Shown in pieces: positions 45,877-55,933 of a stretch of 64,000 bases of DNA. The stretch lies in assembly GCF_900060185.1 (NCBI RefSeq), contig NZ_FIZY01000016.1, forward strand, positions 33,992 to 97,991, read 5' to 3'. Position numbers and translations under genes: made by a program. Position 1 is the first letter of the stretch; every line of letters begins with the position of its first letter. Below the pieces are notes generated by a model that saw nothing but the letters and a program-made list of their open reading frames with translations, had not been told where the DNA came from and did not search any database. This stretch comes from Grimontia marina (GTDB lineage: Bacteria; Pseudomonadota; Gammaproteobacteria; Enterobacterales; Vibrionaceae).

Positions 45877-48800
45877 ATGACTAACAACGCATTATTTGAT
45901 TTACCTGCTCCTGAAAAAGCAGGAGACACCCGCGTCATCGCTAATCTGATCGGCGCCTCTCTACCCCTGACGGTTGCTACCCTTGCCGAACAGCAGAGCC
46001 GGTTTATTTTAATGGTGGTGCAGGATAACCAAACCGCCCTCAAGCTTCAGCCAGAGATTCAGCAGTTTACCGGCCGAGAGTGTCATGTTTTCCCAGACTG
46101 GGAGACCCTGCCCTACGATAATTTCTCGCCGCACCAGGATATTATTTCTGACCGCATCGCGAGCTTGTATCAATTACCGCAGCAAACCAATGGTATCTTG
46201 CTGATCCCAGTCAGCACGTTGATGCAGCGTGTTATGCCGCATTCGTTCTTGGTTCAGCATGCGTTGATGCTGCGGAAAGGCGATTTGCTGTCACTGGAAA
46301 AACTGCGTTACCAGCTAGAGCTTTCAGGTTACCGTCATGTTGACCAAGTCATCGAGCATGGTGAATACGCAAGCCGTGGATCGATTCTCGACTTGTTCCC
46401 TATGGGTTCAAACCAGCCTTATCGTATTGACTTTTTTGATGATGAAGTAGATACCATCCGCGAATTTGACCCAGAAAACCAGCGCTCAACGCAAGAACTG
46501 GACAGCATCAACCTGTTGCCTGCTCACGAATTCCCGACTGACGATGACGCAGTTGAGCAATTCCGTGGGCGCTGGCGTGAACGGTTTGAAGCGCGTCGCG
46601 AACCAGAGTCTATCTACCAACAGGTCAGTAAGAAAACCTGGCCGGCCGGTATCGAGTACTGGCAACCCCTGTTCTTTGATGAAACAGAAACCCTGTTCGA
46701 CTACTTGCCAAAGAACACCTTGGTACTGACAAAAGGTGATGTGGAATCTGCCGCGAAGCAATTTCTGAGCGATGCGGATTACCGCTATGACCAGCGCCGT
46801 GTTGATCCACTTCGCCCGTTGCTGCCACCAAACGAAATCTGGCAAAACGTTGATGAGCTGTTTGGTGCATTCAAGAACTACCCACGCATCAAGGTTCAAA
46901 TCGACTCAACGGAAGATAAAGTAGGCAGAAGCAACGCGCCCATTACTCCACTTCCAGAACTGACCGTTAATCAGAAGCTCAAAGAACCACTGGGCGCGCT
47001 GCGACAATTTACTGAAGAGTTTTCCGGCAAAATCATTTTCTCAGTAGAGACCGAAGGTCGCCGCGAAGCCATGCTGGACCTGCTGGCACGCATCAAAATT
47101 CGCCCAATGGTTTGTGGGTCACTCAATGAAGCATTCGATACACCCACCAATTTCGCTATGGTTGTCGGCCCAGCTGAAATCGGCTTCCAATGCGAAAGCC
47201 CTTCGTTTGCGCTGATTTGTGAAAGCAACCTGCTTGGCGAGCGCGTTGTTCAGCAACGTCGTCGTGACAATAAAAAAGCCACGACTAACTCCGACACCAT
47301 TATCCGTAATCTGGCGGAACTCCAGATTGGACAGCCTGTTGTTCACCTTGAGCATGGTGTTGGCCGCTACCTTGGTCTGCAAACCTTGGAAGCCGGTGGC
47401 ATTACCACTGAATATGTCACTCTCGAGTATCAACAAGGTTCAAAACTGTATGTACCTGTTGCTTCACTGCACTTGATCAGTCGCTACAGTGGTGGCGCTG
47501 AAGAAACCGCGCCGCTGCACAAGCTTGGTGGTGAAGCTTGGGAGAAAGCCCGTAAGCTCGCGGCAGAAAAAGTCCGCGATGTGGCAGCAGAACTGCTCGA
47601 TGTTTACGCCAAGCGCGCCACCAAACCGGGCTTTGCGTTCAAACATGACAGAGAGGCTTACCTCGACTTCTGCGCAGGCTTCCCATTTGAAGAAACCGCC
47701 GATCAGAAACAGGCGATTAATGCCGTGCTGTCTGACATGTGCCAGCCAATAGCAATGGATCGCCTTGTTTGTGGTGACGTGGGCTTTGGTAAAACCGAAG
47801 TGGCGATGCGTGCCACTTTCCTTGCGGTGAATAACAGCAAGCAGGTGGCAGTGTTGGTGCCGACTACCCTGCTCGCCCAACAGCATTTTGAAAACTTCCG
47901 CGACCGTTTTGCTAACCTGCCAGTGCGTGTTGAAGTACTTTCCCGCTTTAAGTCCGCGAAAGAGCAAAAGCAAATTCTGGCAGACAGCGCAGAAGGTAAA
48001 GTCGACATTCTTATCGGTACCCACAAGCTGCTGCAAAACGATGTGAAGTTCCACGATCTAGGTTTGTTGATTGTCGATGAAGAACACAGATTCGGCGTGC
48101 GCCAGAAAGAGAAAGTGAAAGCAATGCGTGCGGACGTTGACATCCTAACGCTCACCGCAACGCCAATTCCGCGAACCCTGAATATGGCCATGAGCGGTAT
48201 GCGCGACCTTTCAATTATCGCCACACCGCCTTCTCGCCGACTGGCGATAAAAACCTTTGTTCGAGAGCGCGAGAAATCACTGATCCGTGAAGCACTGCTC
48301 CGTGAAATCATGCGTGGTGGTCAGGTTTACTTCCTGCACAACGACATTGATTCGATTGAAAAGACTGCTGATGAATTGGCAGAGCTGGTGCCTGAAGCAC
48401 GTATTACTGTGGCACACGGTCAGATGCGTGAGCGCGAACTGGAACGCATCATGTCTGATTTCTATCATCAGCGTTTTAACGTGTTGGTGTGTACCACCAT
48501 CATTGAGACCGGTATAGACGTTCCGACGGCTAACACCATCATCATGGATCGCGCAGACCACCTTGGTCTTGCTCAGCTTCATCAGCTTCGTGGCCGTGTC
48601 GGTCGCTCGCATCATCAGGCTTACGCCTATTTGTTAACCCCTCACCCAAAACGCATGACCAAAGATGCCGTCAAACGTCTTGAAGCCATTGCTTCGCTGG
48701 AAGATTTGGGCGCAGGCTTTACGTTGGCGACCCACGATTTAGAGATCCGAGGTGCAGGTGAACTGCTGGGTGATGAGCAAAGTGGTCAGATTCAGTCGAT

Positions 48801-49341
48801 TGGTTTCACCTTGTATATGGAAATGTTGGAACAAGCCGTTGAAGCATTGAAAGAAGGCAAAGAACCATCACTTGACGATCTTCTTAATCAACAGACAGAT
48901 GTAGAGCTCCGACTTCCGGCATTATTACCCGACAGCTACATCCCGGATGTCAATACGCGCCTGTCACTGTACAAACGTATTGCGGGAACCAAATCTTCCG
49001 ATGATATCGAAGAGTTGCGCGTTGAATTGATTGATCGCTTCGGCTTACTGCCTGATGCAGCGAATAATTTGCTCAAAGTACAGCAGCTCAAACTGGATGC
49101 AGCGAAACTGGGCGTACGTAAGATCGACGCACACGACAAAGGCGGTGTGATCGAGTTTACTCAAAACGCCCAAATTGATCCCGGCTTCCTGGTGGGTCTG
49201 TTACAATCCCACCCAAGCCGTTATCGTTTCGAAGGACCAACCAAACTCAAAATCGTCGAATCGCTCACTGATCGCCGTGAGCGGGTTGAGTTTATCGAAA
49301 CATTATTAAACCAATTTGCCGAGAATTTATTGGTTGCCTAG
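45877..49341 (+). CDS. mfd: Transcription-repair coupling factor Mfd
   Basis: Mfd removes stalled RNA polymerase at lesions and recruits UvrA. The 1154-residue protein has the UvrB-homology region (1-350), the RNA-polymerase interaction domain (about 485-570; QIGQPVVHLEHGVGRYLGL), a translocase with Walker A GDVGFGKTEVAMRA (about 633) and DEEH box IVDEEHRFGV (about 732), the LTATPIPRTL element, and a C-terminal D7 domain (LPALLPDSYIPDVNTRL). E. coli Mfd has 1148 residues. It follows a PilZ gene by 12 bases and precedes csiV by 35. Confidence 0.99.
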   Translation: MTNNALFDLPAPEKAGDTRVIANLIGASLPLTVATLAEQQSRFILMVVQDNQTALKLQPEIQQFTGRECHVFPDWETLPYDNFSPHQDIISDRIASLYQLPQQTNGILLIPVSTLMQRVMPHSFLVQHALMLRKGDLLSLEKLRYQLELSGYRHVDQVIEHGEYASRGSILDLFPMGSNQPYRIDFFDDEVDTIREFDPENQRSTQELDSINLLPAHEFPTDDDAVEQFRGRWRERFEARREPESIYQQVSKKTWPAGIEYWQPLFFDETETLFDYLPKNTLVLTKGDVESAAKQFLSDADYRYDQRRVDPLRPLLPPNEIWQNVDELFGAFKNYPRIKVQIDSTEDKVGRSNAPITPLPELTVNQKLKEPLGALRQFTEEFSGKIIFSVETEGRREAMLDLLARIKIRPMVCGSLNEAFDTPTNFAMVVGPAEIGFQCESPSFALICESNLLGERVVQQRRRDNKKATTNSDTIIRNLAELQIGQPVVHLEHGVGRYLGLQTLEAGGITTEYVTLEYQQGSKLYVPVASLHLISRYSGGAEETAPLHKLGGEAWEKARKLAAEKVRDVAAELLDVYAKRATKPGFAFKHDREAYLDFCAGFPFEETADQKQAINAVLSDMCQPIAMDRLVCGDVGFGKTEVAMRATFLAVNNSKQVAVLVPTTLLAQQHFENFRDRFANLPVRVEVLSRFKSAKEQKQILADSAEGKVDILIGTHKLLQNDVKFHDLGLLIVDEEHRFGVRQKEKVKAMRADVDILTLTATPIPRTLNMAMSGMRDLSIIATPPSRRLAIKTFVREREKSLIREALLREIMRGGQVYFLHNDIDSIEKTADELAELVPEARITVAHGQMRERELERIMSDFYHQRFNVLVCTTIIETGIDVPTANTIIMDRADHLGLAQLHQLRGRVGRSHHQAYAYLLTPHPKRMTKDAVKRLEAIASLEDLGAGFTLATHDLEIRGAGELLGDEQSGQIQSIGFTLYMEMLEQAVEALKEGKEPSLDDLLNQQTDVELRLPALLPDSYIPDVNTRLSLYKRIAGTKSSDDIEELRVELIDRFGLLPDAANNLLKVQQLKLDAAKLGVRKIDAHDKGGVIEFTQNAQIDPGFLVGLLQSHPSRYRFEGPTKLKIVESLTDRRERVEFIETLLNQFAENLLVA

Positions 49342-49376
49342 AACAAGGCAACTGGCTTTTAAAACGGAGTAATGCT

Positions 49377-50201
49377 TTGAAAAAGCTGATTATCCTGCTG
49401 CTGTGTGTCATTAGCTGGCCTTCTTTCGCAGAACGTTGGTTTGACGTTGAAGTGATCGTATTCAAGCGCAACCAGAGTCCTGATGCTGTTCAGGAAAACT
49501 GGCCGGATGCGCAGCCGGACATCAACCTCAGTGGTGCTGTCTCAGTATTCGATAAAGAAACACTTGCAAGTCGCGGTCTGCAACTTTTACCGAAAAGCCA
49601 ATGGCAGCTGAACGCTGAGTATAACCGACTGGCTAACCATGCTGGGTTCAAACCTTTGGCTCACGTTGCTTGGCGCCAAAACGATGGTGGTCGTGGCGCA
49701 ATGCCAAAACTGCGCTTTACCGCAGGTCGTAACTTTGGTGATAGCTTCTACACCGATGGCACATCAAAAGATGCCCCTTTGCTGGCCAGTGAGTCTGCAC
49801 CAGATGGATATCAGCCAACAGACAAAGTCAGCGGCCCAATGTATGAGCTGGATGGCTTTATTCGTGTGTACGTTCAGCACTACCTGTTCATTGAAACCGA
49901 CCTTGCTCTTCGTGAGCCAGGCGAGCGTAAAGTGCTGAAGGAAGTTCAGGCTGTTCCGGTTCCTATTGATAACCAAGCGGCAACCGAAGTGGAAGGCATC
50001 ACTGCTGAAGGCTCAGATATTGCTGCGGTAACTGAAGGTAGTGCACTGACTGGGCTTCAAAAGCTGGAACGCACTTACTCAGTGGAAAAATACCTCAACT
50101 CTTATGCTTTCGAGCAAAAACGCCGTATGAGAAGCGGTGAAATCCATTATCTGGATCACCCACTGATGGGTCTGATTATTCAGGTTACCCGAGTCGAATA
50201 A
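49377..50201 (+). CDS. csiV: CsiV-family peptidoglycan-binding periplasmic protein
   Basis: The 274-residue protein has a signal peptide (KKLIILLLCVISWPSFA) then RWFDVEVIVFKRNQ, the hallmark of the CsiV family (PF10972). V. cholerae CsiV helps LpoA-dependent activation of PBP1A. The final third holds GEIHYLDHPLMGLIIQVTR, also conserved. The start codon is TTG at 49377, with CGGAG seven bases upstream; an out-of-frame ATG-CTT-TGA overlaps it. It is next to mfd as in Vibrio and ends at a terminator. Confidence 0.87.
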   Translation: MKKLIILLLCVISWPSFAERWFDVEVIVFKRNQSPDAVQENWPDAQPDINLSGAVSVFDKETLASRGLQLLPKSQWQLNAEYNRLANHAGFKPLAHVAWRQNDGGRGAMPKLRFTAGRNFGDSFYTDGTSKDAPLLASESAPDGYQPTDKVSGPMYELDGFIRVYVQHYLFIETDLALREPGERKVLKEVQAVPVPIDNQAATEVEGITAEGSDIAAVTEGSALTGLQKLERTYSVEKYLNSYAFEQKRRMRSGEIHYLDHPLMGLIIQVTRVE

Positions 50202-50229
50202 ACGCTAAGGTAAATCAGAATTTTCTATA

Positions 50230-50257
50230 GCGCCCTCATTTGAGGGCGTTGTTTTTT
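50230..50257 (+). terminator. Terminator after csiV
   Basis: CGCCCTCA TT TGAGGGCG is followed by TTGTTTTTT, about 30 bases after the csiV stop. Confidence 0.9.
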
Positions 50258-50305
50258 CCAGAATTTTAACCAAAACTATAAAAACACCAACACGTTAGGC
50301 TAACG

Positions 50306-50860
50306 ATGCAAGCAAACCTCGAATTCCAAACCGAACGTCTGATTCTCCGCGCTCTCAAGCAGGTGGACGTCTTACCTCTGCAAAAAGCGATTTCGGAGTC
50401 TGCTGACACGATAAGTCCATGGTTGGATTGGTGTCATGAAGGGTTCGACGAAATAGACGCTGAAGCATGGATAAATCGTAGCCGTCAGGGTTGGTTAACT
50501 GGTACAAGCTTTGAATTGGCAGCATTTGAAATCGAAACCGGTGAACTCGTCGGTTGTGTCTACGTTTCCAGTATCGACAGCGTCGCCAATATGGCAAACC
50601 TCGGATACTGGATTGCGACTAAATTCCAGAGCAGAGGATACGCTTTGGAAGCCGCGGAAGTGGCAGCTACCCTCGCCTTTGGACACCTGTTGTTGACCCG
50701 GCTGGAATTAGTGATGGATCCTGCCAACGAAACCAGCATCCGAATTGCAGAAAAGCTCCGCGCAACCTTTGAGTGCCGTGCACGAAATCGCTACATGTAT
50801 GATGGTGAGGCGCGCGAAGGCCTTGTATACAGCCTGACTCCTGACGATATCCTCTGTTGA
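50306..50860 (+). CDS. RimJ/RimL-type GNAT acetyltransferase
   Basis: The 184-residue enzyme shows the RimJ/RimL pattern: TERLILRAL (about residues 10-18), a SPWLDWCH segment, LGYWIATKFQSRGYALEA as the acetyl-CoA loop, and ANETSIRIAEKLRATFE. Members acetylate N termini of ribosomal proteins or small amines; the target here is unknown. Its stop lies only four bases before the MITE-like element, so its transcript probably reads into or ends within that element. Confidence 0.85.
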   Translation: MQANLEFQTERLILRALKQVDVLPLQKAISESADTISPWLDWCHEGFDEIDAEAWINRSRQGWLTGTSFELAAFEIETGELVGCVYVSSIDSVANMANLGYWIATKFQSRGYALEAAEVAATLAFGHLLLTRLELVMDPANETSIRIAEKLRATFECRARNRYMYDGEAREGLVYSLTPDDILC

Positions 50861-50864
50861 AACC

Positions 50865-51147
50865 TAGGGGCTGTTGATCTTTGGTGGTTAAATTTTGTTC
50901 TCGCTATAAGCGTTTTTAGGCGCGGCGAGGTGTGTGCCGCCTAGTCAATCTAAGCAAATACACCTCAACAAAGCATAAAACGCTTAGAGTACGGGACGCG
51001 CAGTCGAACCCTTCGGGCAGCGTTTGTGGGGAATTTCTGCTGCGTTATCGGCTTCTCATGTAGGCTAGCTACACATCGAAGCCTCTGCCTTGCATAAAAT
51101 CCCCACAAACTGCTGCAAAAATCATCACCAAAGGTCAACAGCCCCTA
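50865..51147 (+). mobile_element. MITE-like element, copy 2 (about 283 bp)
   Basis: The ends are TAGGGGCTGTTGATCTTTGG and CCAAAGGTCAACAGCCCCTA, with CTAG at both outer edges. It is about 97 percent identical to the copy at 12184-12465 and in the same orientation. Differences are single changes, plus one extra T in the CGTTTTTAGG run. No open frame is inside. It starts four bases after the GNAT stop codon. The high identity implies recent movement. Confidence 0.82.
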
Positions 51148-51309
51148 GTGTCTTCTCGTGGAAATATGTGAAACAAACCCATGAACATACAGTATTTATT
51201 GAGCAGCCTCCAAGTAAAACCCCAGTCATCGAACTGTCATAAATTCTAAAAGTAACCGTAACAGCCGTCCTTATAATCAACTCTATTAACAATTAACTGA
51301 CTAGAAGTA

Positions 51310-53694
51310 ATGTTCTCCAGAAATCTTCACTGGATCGTGTTCGTTGTTGGTACAGTTGCAGCTTTGTGCAGCGGTTTCGCTGTTTATCAAATCGACGAAA
51401 AGCGTCAACAGAGTGCCTTCAACACACTGATTGAGCAACGTCTAAAGGGCTTGGAAAAAGCGCTTCACTCTTTCCACGAGTTGCAGCTTTCCGCGCAGCT
51501 TTACTTCCAGACCGACAAAACCCTGAGTAAGAGGAAATTTCAACAGTTTCTTGCCAGCCGCACCCGCGAAGAATCCGGCATTCATTCGGTATTTTGGCTT
51601 CCAAAAGTCTTTAAAGACTACATCAAGGACTTTGAAAACCGGGTTGTGAGAAATGAAGGTGGCACTTACAACGGCTATCAAACCTATCCTCAGCCCGATT
51701 ATCAATGCTCTTGGGCATTAAGCGATTATGCTTTTCCTGTGTTGTATGTTTCTCCTCAGAACCAAGTGGAGAACTATATTGGCTGGCGAGCAGAGTCACA
51801 ATGTCAGTTTGCTCATGCTATGGAGCGTGCATTTTTCCAGCGAAAACCTGAAGCCAGCTTTTTTGATGAAGAAGGCACCCACGGTATTCGCTTGTTTTCA
51901 GCTGTGATCCTCAATGATGAATTGAGGGGCTATCTGGTCACCTCCATCTACTTCGACAGTTTTTTTTCTGCGATCTGGCCTAACTACAGCACTCTGAATG
52001 ATCTCCAGATTTCACTCAGACCCGAATTCAGCAGCAATGAAGACAAAGACGCTTTACTGTTCCAATCACTGCCTAACAAAGAAATAGACAGCGAGAATAC
52101 ATTTACTACGGAACACCTAATCAGGATTCCCGGCAGTGAAGAAGGTGTATGGTTAACGTTTACTTCGGGGGAAAATCACCTTTTCAGTTACCGCTACAGT
52201 TTGGTGATGACGGTATTGGGCTTCTTGCTCACCATCGCCACCAGTTTCTGCATATGGTCATACTCCAGCCGACTTACGCTGGCTAACCAATTGGTCAAAG
52301 AACAGACCAAGAAGCTGCGCTTTCAGGCTTATCATGACAACCTCACCTCACTAAGCAACCGCCTTGCTCTTGAAAAACGCTTAGAGAAAGAGCAGTCGAG
52401 GCTAAGGAATGTAGAGAGTTTTGGATTCTCGATTCTCTTTATTGATTTAGACAGGTTTAAAAATGTTAATGATTCTCTGGGGCATCTTGTTGGAGACAAA
52501 CTCTTGCAATCCGTCGCCGATCGACTGTTCTTGGCTACTCAAACTCCAAACAGAGTGTTCCGTTTTGGAGGTGATGAGTTTGTCGTTTGTCTTGCAGATG
52601 TGATCACACAGGAAGGTGCGTACAGAAGCGCCAACGTTTACCTTGATGCGATTAACCAACCTTATCTTATTGATGGTCATGACATTCAAATTGGCGCAAG
52701 CGTAGGTATTTCAACCATCAGAGATCATGGCTTTACCCTTTTGGACATTATCCAACAAGCGGATATCGCCATGTACCATGCAAAAGAAAGTGGTGCTTCG
52801 GTTACCTTTTTTCACAGTGATATGCTGGAGAAAGCCCAACAGCGTTTCAACATAGAGCAAGATTTGGGTTATGCGCTTGAGCTCAACCAACTGTCGTTAG
52901 TATACCAACCTATTTGCAAAGGCGAAAATGTACTCCATTTCGAATCTCTGCTTCGCTGGCAGCACCCAGAAATTGGTGCCATATCTCCTATGACATTCAT
53001 CCCTATCGCAGAAGACACAAATCAAATTCACATCATTGGACGCTGGGTACTAGCCCAAGTTTGCCAGCTACTTGGATACTGGCAAGCGCAGTCCAACGAC
53101 TTCAATTACCCAGGGATCACGGTCAATGTCTCTGCGAAACAATTAGTTTCTCCTGCTTTCATCAGTTTCGTTGAAACACTTATCAAGCAGAATAACATTA
53201 CGCCTTACAAGCTAGGGTTAGAAATCACCGAATCAACATTAATGGAAGATGAACAAGCCAGTGCACAGGCTTTGCAGTCATTAAGAAAAGCAGGAGTCAG
53301 GCTCTATCTGGATGACTTTGGGACTGGCTACTCTTCACTGTCACTTTTAGGCGAGTATGTCTTTGATGTGATTAAAATTGATCGTCACTTTATCACCAAT
53401 GTGACCGATTCAGACAAAAGCTCAACCAAGCTTTGTGCTGCAATGATTCAGTTGGCAAGAACGCTCGAAATGGATGTTGTTGCAGAAGGTGTAGAAACCG
53501 AAGAGCAGTTGGAATGGTTAACCCATCAAGGTGACGTTTCAATTCAGGGTTACCTGAAATCGCGCCCGTTGCCGGTTGAAGACCTTATCCACTGGCACCC
53601 CGCATGTAAGATGCCTAAACGCCTTGAAGGGCGGCATGAGACACCTAAGGTCACTGCGCCATTCTTGTTAAAACCGAATTTGGCTCAGGCATAA
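51310..53694 (+). CDS. Membrane GGDEF-EAL protein with CHASE-like sensor
   Basis: The 794-residue protein has TM1 (about 7-25), a periplasmic sensor of about 270 residues resembling CHASE (FWLPKV, YPQPDYQCSWALSDYAFPV, RAFFQRKPEASFFDEEG), TM2 (about 296-316), then GGDEF (about 330-500) and EAL (about 515-770) domains. GGDEF is intact (FRFGGDEFVV, about 418-427). The EAL signature is ESL (545-547), with LDDFGTGYSS (Asp668) and VVAEGVETEEQ intact, so it could make or degrade c-di-GMP. ATG at 51310; upstream region is the MITE copy and a short AT-rich spacer. Confidence 0.92.
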   Translation: MFSRNLHWIVFVVGTVAALCSGFAVYQIDEKRQQSAFNTLIEQRLKGLEKALHSFHELQLSAQLYFQTDKTLSKRKFQQFLASRTREESGIHSVFWLPKVFKDYIKDFENRVVRNEGGTYNGYQTYPQPDYQCSWALSDYAFPVLYVSPQNQVENYIGWRAESQCQFAHAMERAFFQRKPEASFFDEEGTHGIRLFSAVILNDELRGYLVTSIYFDSFFSAIWPNYSTLNDLQISLRPEFSSNEDKDALLFQSLPNKEIDSENTFTTEHLIRIPGSEEGVWLTFTSGENHLFSYRYSLVMTVLGFLLTIATSFCIWSYSSRLTLANQLVKEQTKKLRFQAYHDNLTSLSNRLALEKRLEKEQSRLRNVESFGFSILFIDLDRFKNVNDSLGHLVGDKLLQSVADRLFLATQTPNRVFRFGGDEFVVCLADVITQEGAYRSANVYLDAINQPYLIDGHDIQIGASVGISTIRDHGFTLLDIIQQADIAMYHAKESGASVTFFHSDMLEKAQQRFNIEQDLGYALELNQLSLVYQPICKGENVLHFESLLRWQHPEIGAISPMTFIPIAEDTNQIHIIGRWVLAQVCQLLGYWQAQSNDFNYPGITVNVSAKQLVSPAFISFVETLIKQNNITPYKLGLEITESTLMEDEQASAQALQSLRKAGVRLYLDDFGTGYSSLSLLGEYVFDVIKIDRHFITNVTDSDKSSTKLCAAMIQLARTLEMDVVAEGVETEEQLEWLTHQGDVSIQGYLKSRPLPVEDLIHWHPACKMPKRLEGRHETPKVTAPFLLKPNLAQA

Positions 53695-53697
53695 TAA

Positions 53698-53717
53698 AAG
53701 CTGCCATTCGGCAGCTT
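53698..53717. terminator. Terminator between GGDEF-EAL gene and ndh
   Basis: AAGCTGCC ATTC GGCAGCTT lies in the 44-base gap between convergent genes; T-runs are short. Confidence 0.65.
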
Positions 53718-53738
53718 ATTGCTCTCTGGGTTCTGAAA

Positions 53739-55031
53739 TTAATGCAGTTTCAGGGAAGGGCGAAGCACGCGGTTAATACGGCTCACCACTATCATCAGAC
53801 CTGTTTTAATTACGCCGTGCAAAGCGATCTGGTGCATGCGATAAAGTGAGATGTAAACCACCCGCGCCAGACGGCCTTCCACCATCATCGAACCGCGGGT
53901 CAGGTTACCCATTAAGCTACCAACTGTAGAGAAACGACTCAGTGAAACCAATGAGCCGTGGTCCTTGTAGATGTAAGGCTTAAGTTCACGGTCAGTGACT
54001 TTCGCTACGATGTTTGAGAAACAACGACTAGCCATCTGGTGAGCAGACTGCGCACGAGGCGGAACCATAGTACCGTCTGGTTGCTCGCAAGCTGCACAAT
54101 CACCAATAACGAAGATGTCTTCGTCGCGGGTAGCTTGCAGTGTTGATTTCACCACTAACTGGTTAATGTGGTTTGTTTCAAGACCGGCAATATCTTTCAG
54201 GAAATCAGGCGCCTTGATACCCGCCGCCCACACTATGATTTGTGCAGGGATCTTGTCACCATCTTTGGTTACCAAACCATCTTCTTCCGCTTTGACAACC
54301 ATAGTTGCAGTACGAACATTCACACCCAGCTTAATCAGTTCCTGCTGTGCCGCGCCAGAAATACGTGGAGGCAAAGCTGGAAGAATACGCTCGCCTGCTT
54401 CAACCAAAGTTACGTTAAGCTTGGAGCTATCCAGATCCTGGAAGCCGTAGTTGTGAAGCTCTTTAATAGCATTGTGCAGTTCTGCAGAAAGCTCGACGCC
54501 CGTCGCACCACCACCCACTATCGCTATATCAACCTTACCATTTCCGGATTTCGCATGCAGTTTCAGGAACTCGTTATTCATTTCGTTGCGGAAACGGCGG
54601 GCCTGTTCTGGGCTGTCCAGGAATATACAGTTATCGCGGACACCTTCAGTGTTAAAGTCATTGGAGGTTGAACCGATTGCCATAACCAGAATGTCATAAC
54701 TCAACTCACGCTCAGGCATCAGTAATTCGCCGTCTTCGTCGTCGTGCAACGCCGCCAGTTTGATGGTTTTGTTGTCACGGTCAATACCAGACAAGCTGCC
54801 GAGTTGGAAATCGAAATAGTGATTTTTTGCGTGTGCGCGATAGCTGATTGCATCTACGCCTTCGTCAAGAGAACCGGTAGCAACTTCATGTAGAAGAGGC
54901 TTCCAGAGATGACTTGCTTTACGATCGACAAGAGTGACCTTGGCGCGTCCTTTACGTCCAAGAGTGCGTCCTAGTTTGGTTGCCAATTCAAGGCCGCCGG
55001 CACCGCCACCGATTACAATAATTTTGGTCAC
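53739..55031 (-). CDS. ndh: NADH dehydrogenase II Ndh
   Basis: Type II NADH:quinone oxidoreductase feeds electrons to the quinone pool without proton pumping. The 430-residue protein has the FAD-binding loop [16 protein letters not shown] near the N terminus, a second NADH-binding loop [19 protein letters not shown], and the conserved [11 protein letters not shown] region. E. coli Ndh has 434 residues. The GTG start at 55031 is decided by GAGGA seven bases upstream; 17 additional upstream codons lack conservation. A perfect FNR palindrome lies 253 bases upstream. Confidence 0.96.
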   Translation of the reverse strand: MTKIIVIGGGAGGLELATKLGRTLGRKGRAKVTLVDRKASHLWKPLLHEVATGSLDEGVDAISYRAHAKNHYFDFQLGSLSGIDRDNKTIKLAALHDDEDGELLMPERELSYDILVMAIGSTSNDFNTEGVRDNCIFLDSPEQARRFRNEMNNEFLKLHAKSGNGKVDIAIVGGGATGVELSAELHNAIKELHNYGFQDLDSSKLNVTLVEAGERILPALPPRISGAAQQELIKLGVNVRTATMVVKAEEDGLVTKDGDKIPAQIIVWAAGIKAPDFLKDIAGLETNHINQLVVKSTLQATRDEDIFVIGDCAACEQPDGTMVPPRAQSAHQMASRCFSNIVAKVTDRELKPYIYKDHGSLVSLSRFSTVGSLMGNLTRGSMMVEGRLARVVYISLYRMHQIALHGVIKTGLMIVVSRINRVLRPSLKLH

Positions 55032-55283
55032 GATTAATTCCTCACCATGATTTAAATACGAAAAAATTGGGCTACACCCCACGATGAAGAGATCGCGTGA
55101 TGAAAGAAAATGTGTTTAAACAACCTTCGTATTCCGTCGGTTATAAATATCGTTTGGAGAGGTAAAGATCTTTTGTTTTCAACGTTATAAACGTGCATTT
55201 TGTATTTGAGTATTTGTCGCACGCTGACACCTGCATTTTTATGACATGGTGCTCATTTTTTTTGAAACCATTATACAGGTCAC
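55032..55283. other. Long leader/promoter region of ndh
   Basis: Together with the FNR site and terminator downstream on the plus strand, 362 bases separate ndh and ycfP. I see no gene. The stretch 55190-55270 is AT-rich and suits a promoter. Confidence 0.4.
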
Positions 55284-55297
55284 TTGATCTCAATCAA
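55284..55297 (-). promoter_or_regulatory. FNR site upstream of ndh
   Basis: TTGATCTCAATCAA is an exact match to the FNR consensus TTGAT-N4-ATCAA. E. coli ndh is repressed by FNR in anoxic growth; the same control is likely here. It is 253 bases from the start codon, so a long leader or a second promoter is implied. Confidence 0.75.
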
Positions 55298-55339
55298 TTT
55301 ATATATCTCTAAATGAAGCGAAAACATGTGAGACTGATG

Positions 55340-55375
55340 AGAAAAGAGCACCAGACTTGACAACTGATGCTCTTT
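55340..55375 (-). terminator. Terminator after ycfP
   Basis: On the minus strand AAAGAGCATCAG pairs with CTGGTGCTCTTT around a loop of about nine bases and is followed by TTCTC, 19 bases after the ycfP stop. Confidence 0.75.
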
Positions 55376-55393
55376 AACCGCGTAGACGAAATG

Positions 55394-55933
55394 TTATGTA
55401 TCTTTGAACGCTTTCATTGCCTGCAGGTGATGGGAGATACTTTTGAACTTATGCATCTGTGTGTCGTCCCAGACGATGTCATAATACGGGCTCAACACTT
55501 CTTCGGAACGGGTGTTATCCAAGATTTCATCTTCTTTTGACAATACCACCATACAACGGCCAGCGTTTTTGGTTCGGAAGCTCTCAACACATTTGGTCGC
55601 AATATCAGCATACTCCTCAGGACGATCGATTCGGCCTTCCATATTTTCCTGTGGGAACAGGTTCGGATTGAATATCACCTGCTTGATACCACTGAGAAAG
55701 CCGATGCGCTCGGACCAGAAACCGCCAAGCCCTACGCCACAAATTAGCGGAGACTTGTCGTCTGACATTTCCATTTGTTTGCTCACTTCTTTGAGAAGGT
55801 GCTGCATATCGTGCTTAGGATGAAGTGTGCTGTAGTTGATAAAGCGAACGTCTGGGTCAATAAACTGAAGTTGCATGACCTTTTCGTGGTTTCCCGGGCT
55901 GTTTGAGTCAAAGCCGTGAAGATAAATAATCAC
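55394..55933 (-). CDS. ycfP: YcfP-like alpha/beta hydrolase-fold protein (UPF0227)
   Basis: The 179-residue protein closely matches E. coli YcfP in opening ([19 protein letters not shown]), center ([18 protein letters not shown]) and the [20 protein letters not shown] element. The fold is alpha/beta hydrolase, but the nucleophile elbow reads GVGLGG, without Ser, so normal esterase catalysis is not expected; this is a family trait. Function unknown. In E. coli it lies upstream of ndh, as here. Confidence 0.95.
   Translation of the reverse strand: MIIYLHGFDSNSPGNHEKVMQLQFIDPDVRFINYSTLHPKHDMQHLLKEVSKQMEMSDDKSPLICGVGLGGFWSERIGFLSGIKQVIFNPNLFPQENMEGRIDRPEEYADIATKCVESFRTKNAGRCMVVLSKEDEILDNTRSEEVLSPYYDIVWDDTQMHKFKSISHHLQAMKAFKDT

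Noticed and set aside
47464..48311. Minus-strand frames of about 200 codons inside mfd
   Set aside because: Antisense to conserved helicase motifs of mfd; no ribosome sites.
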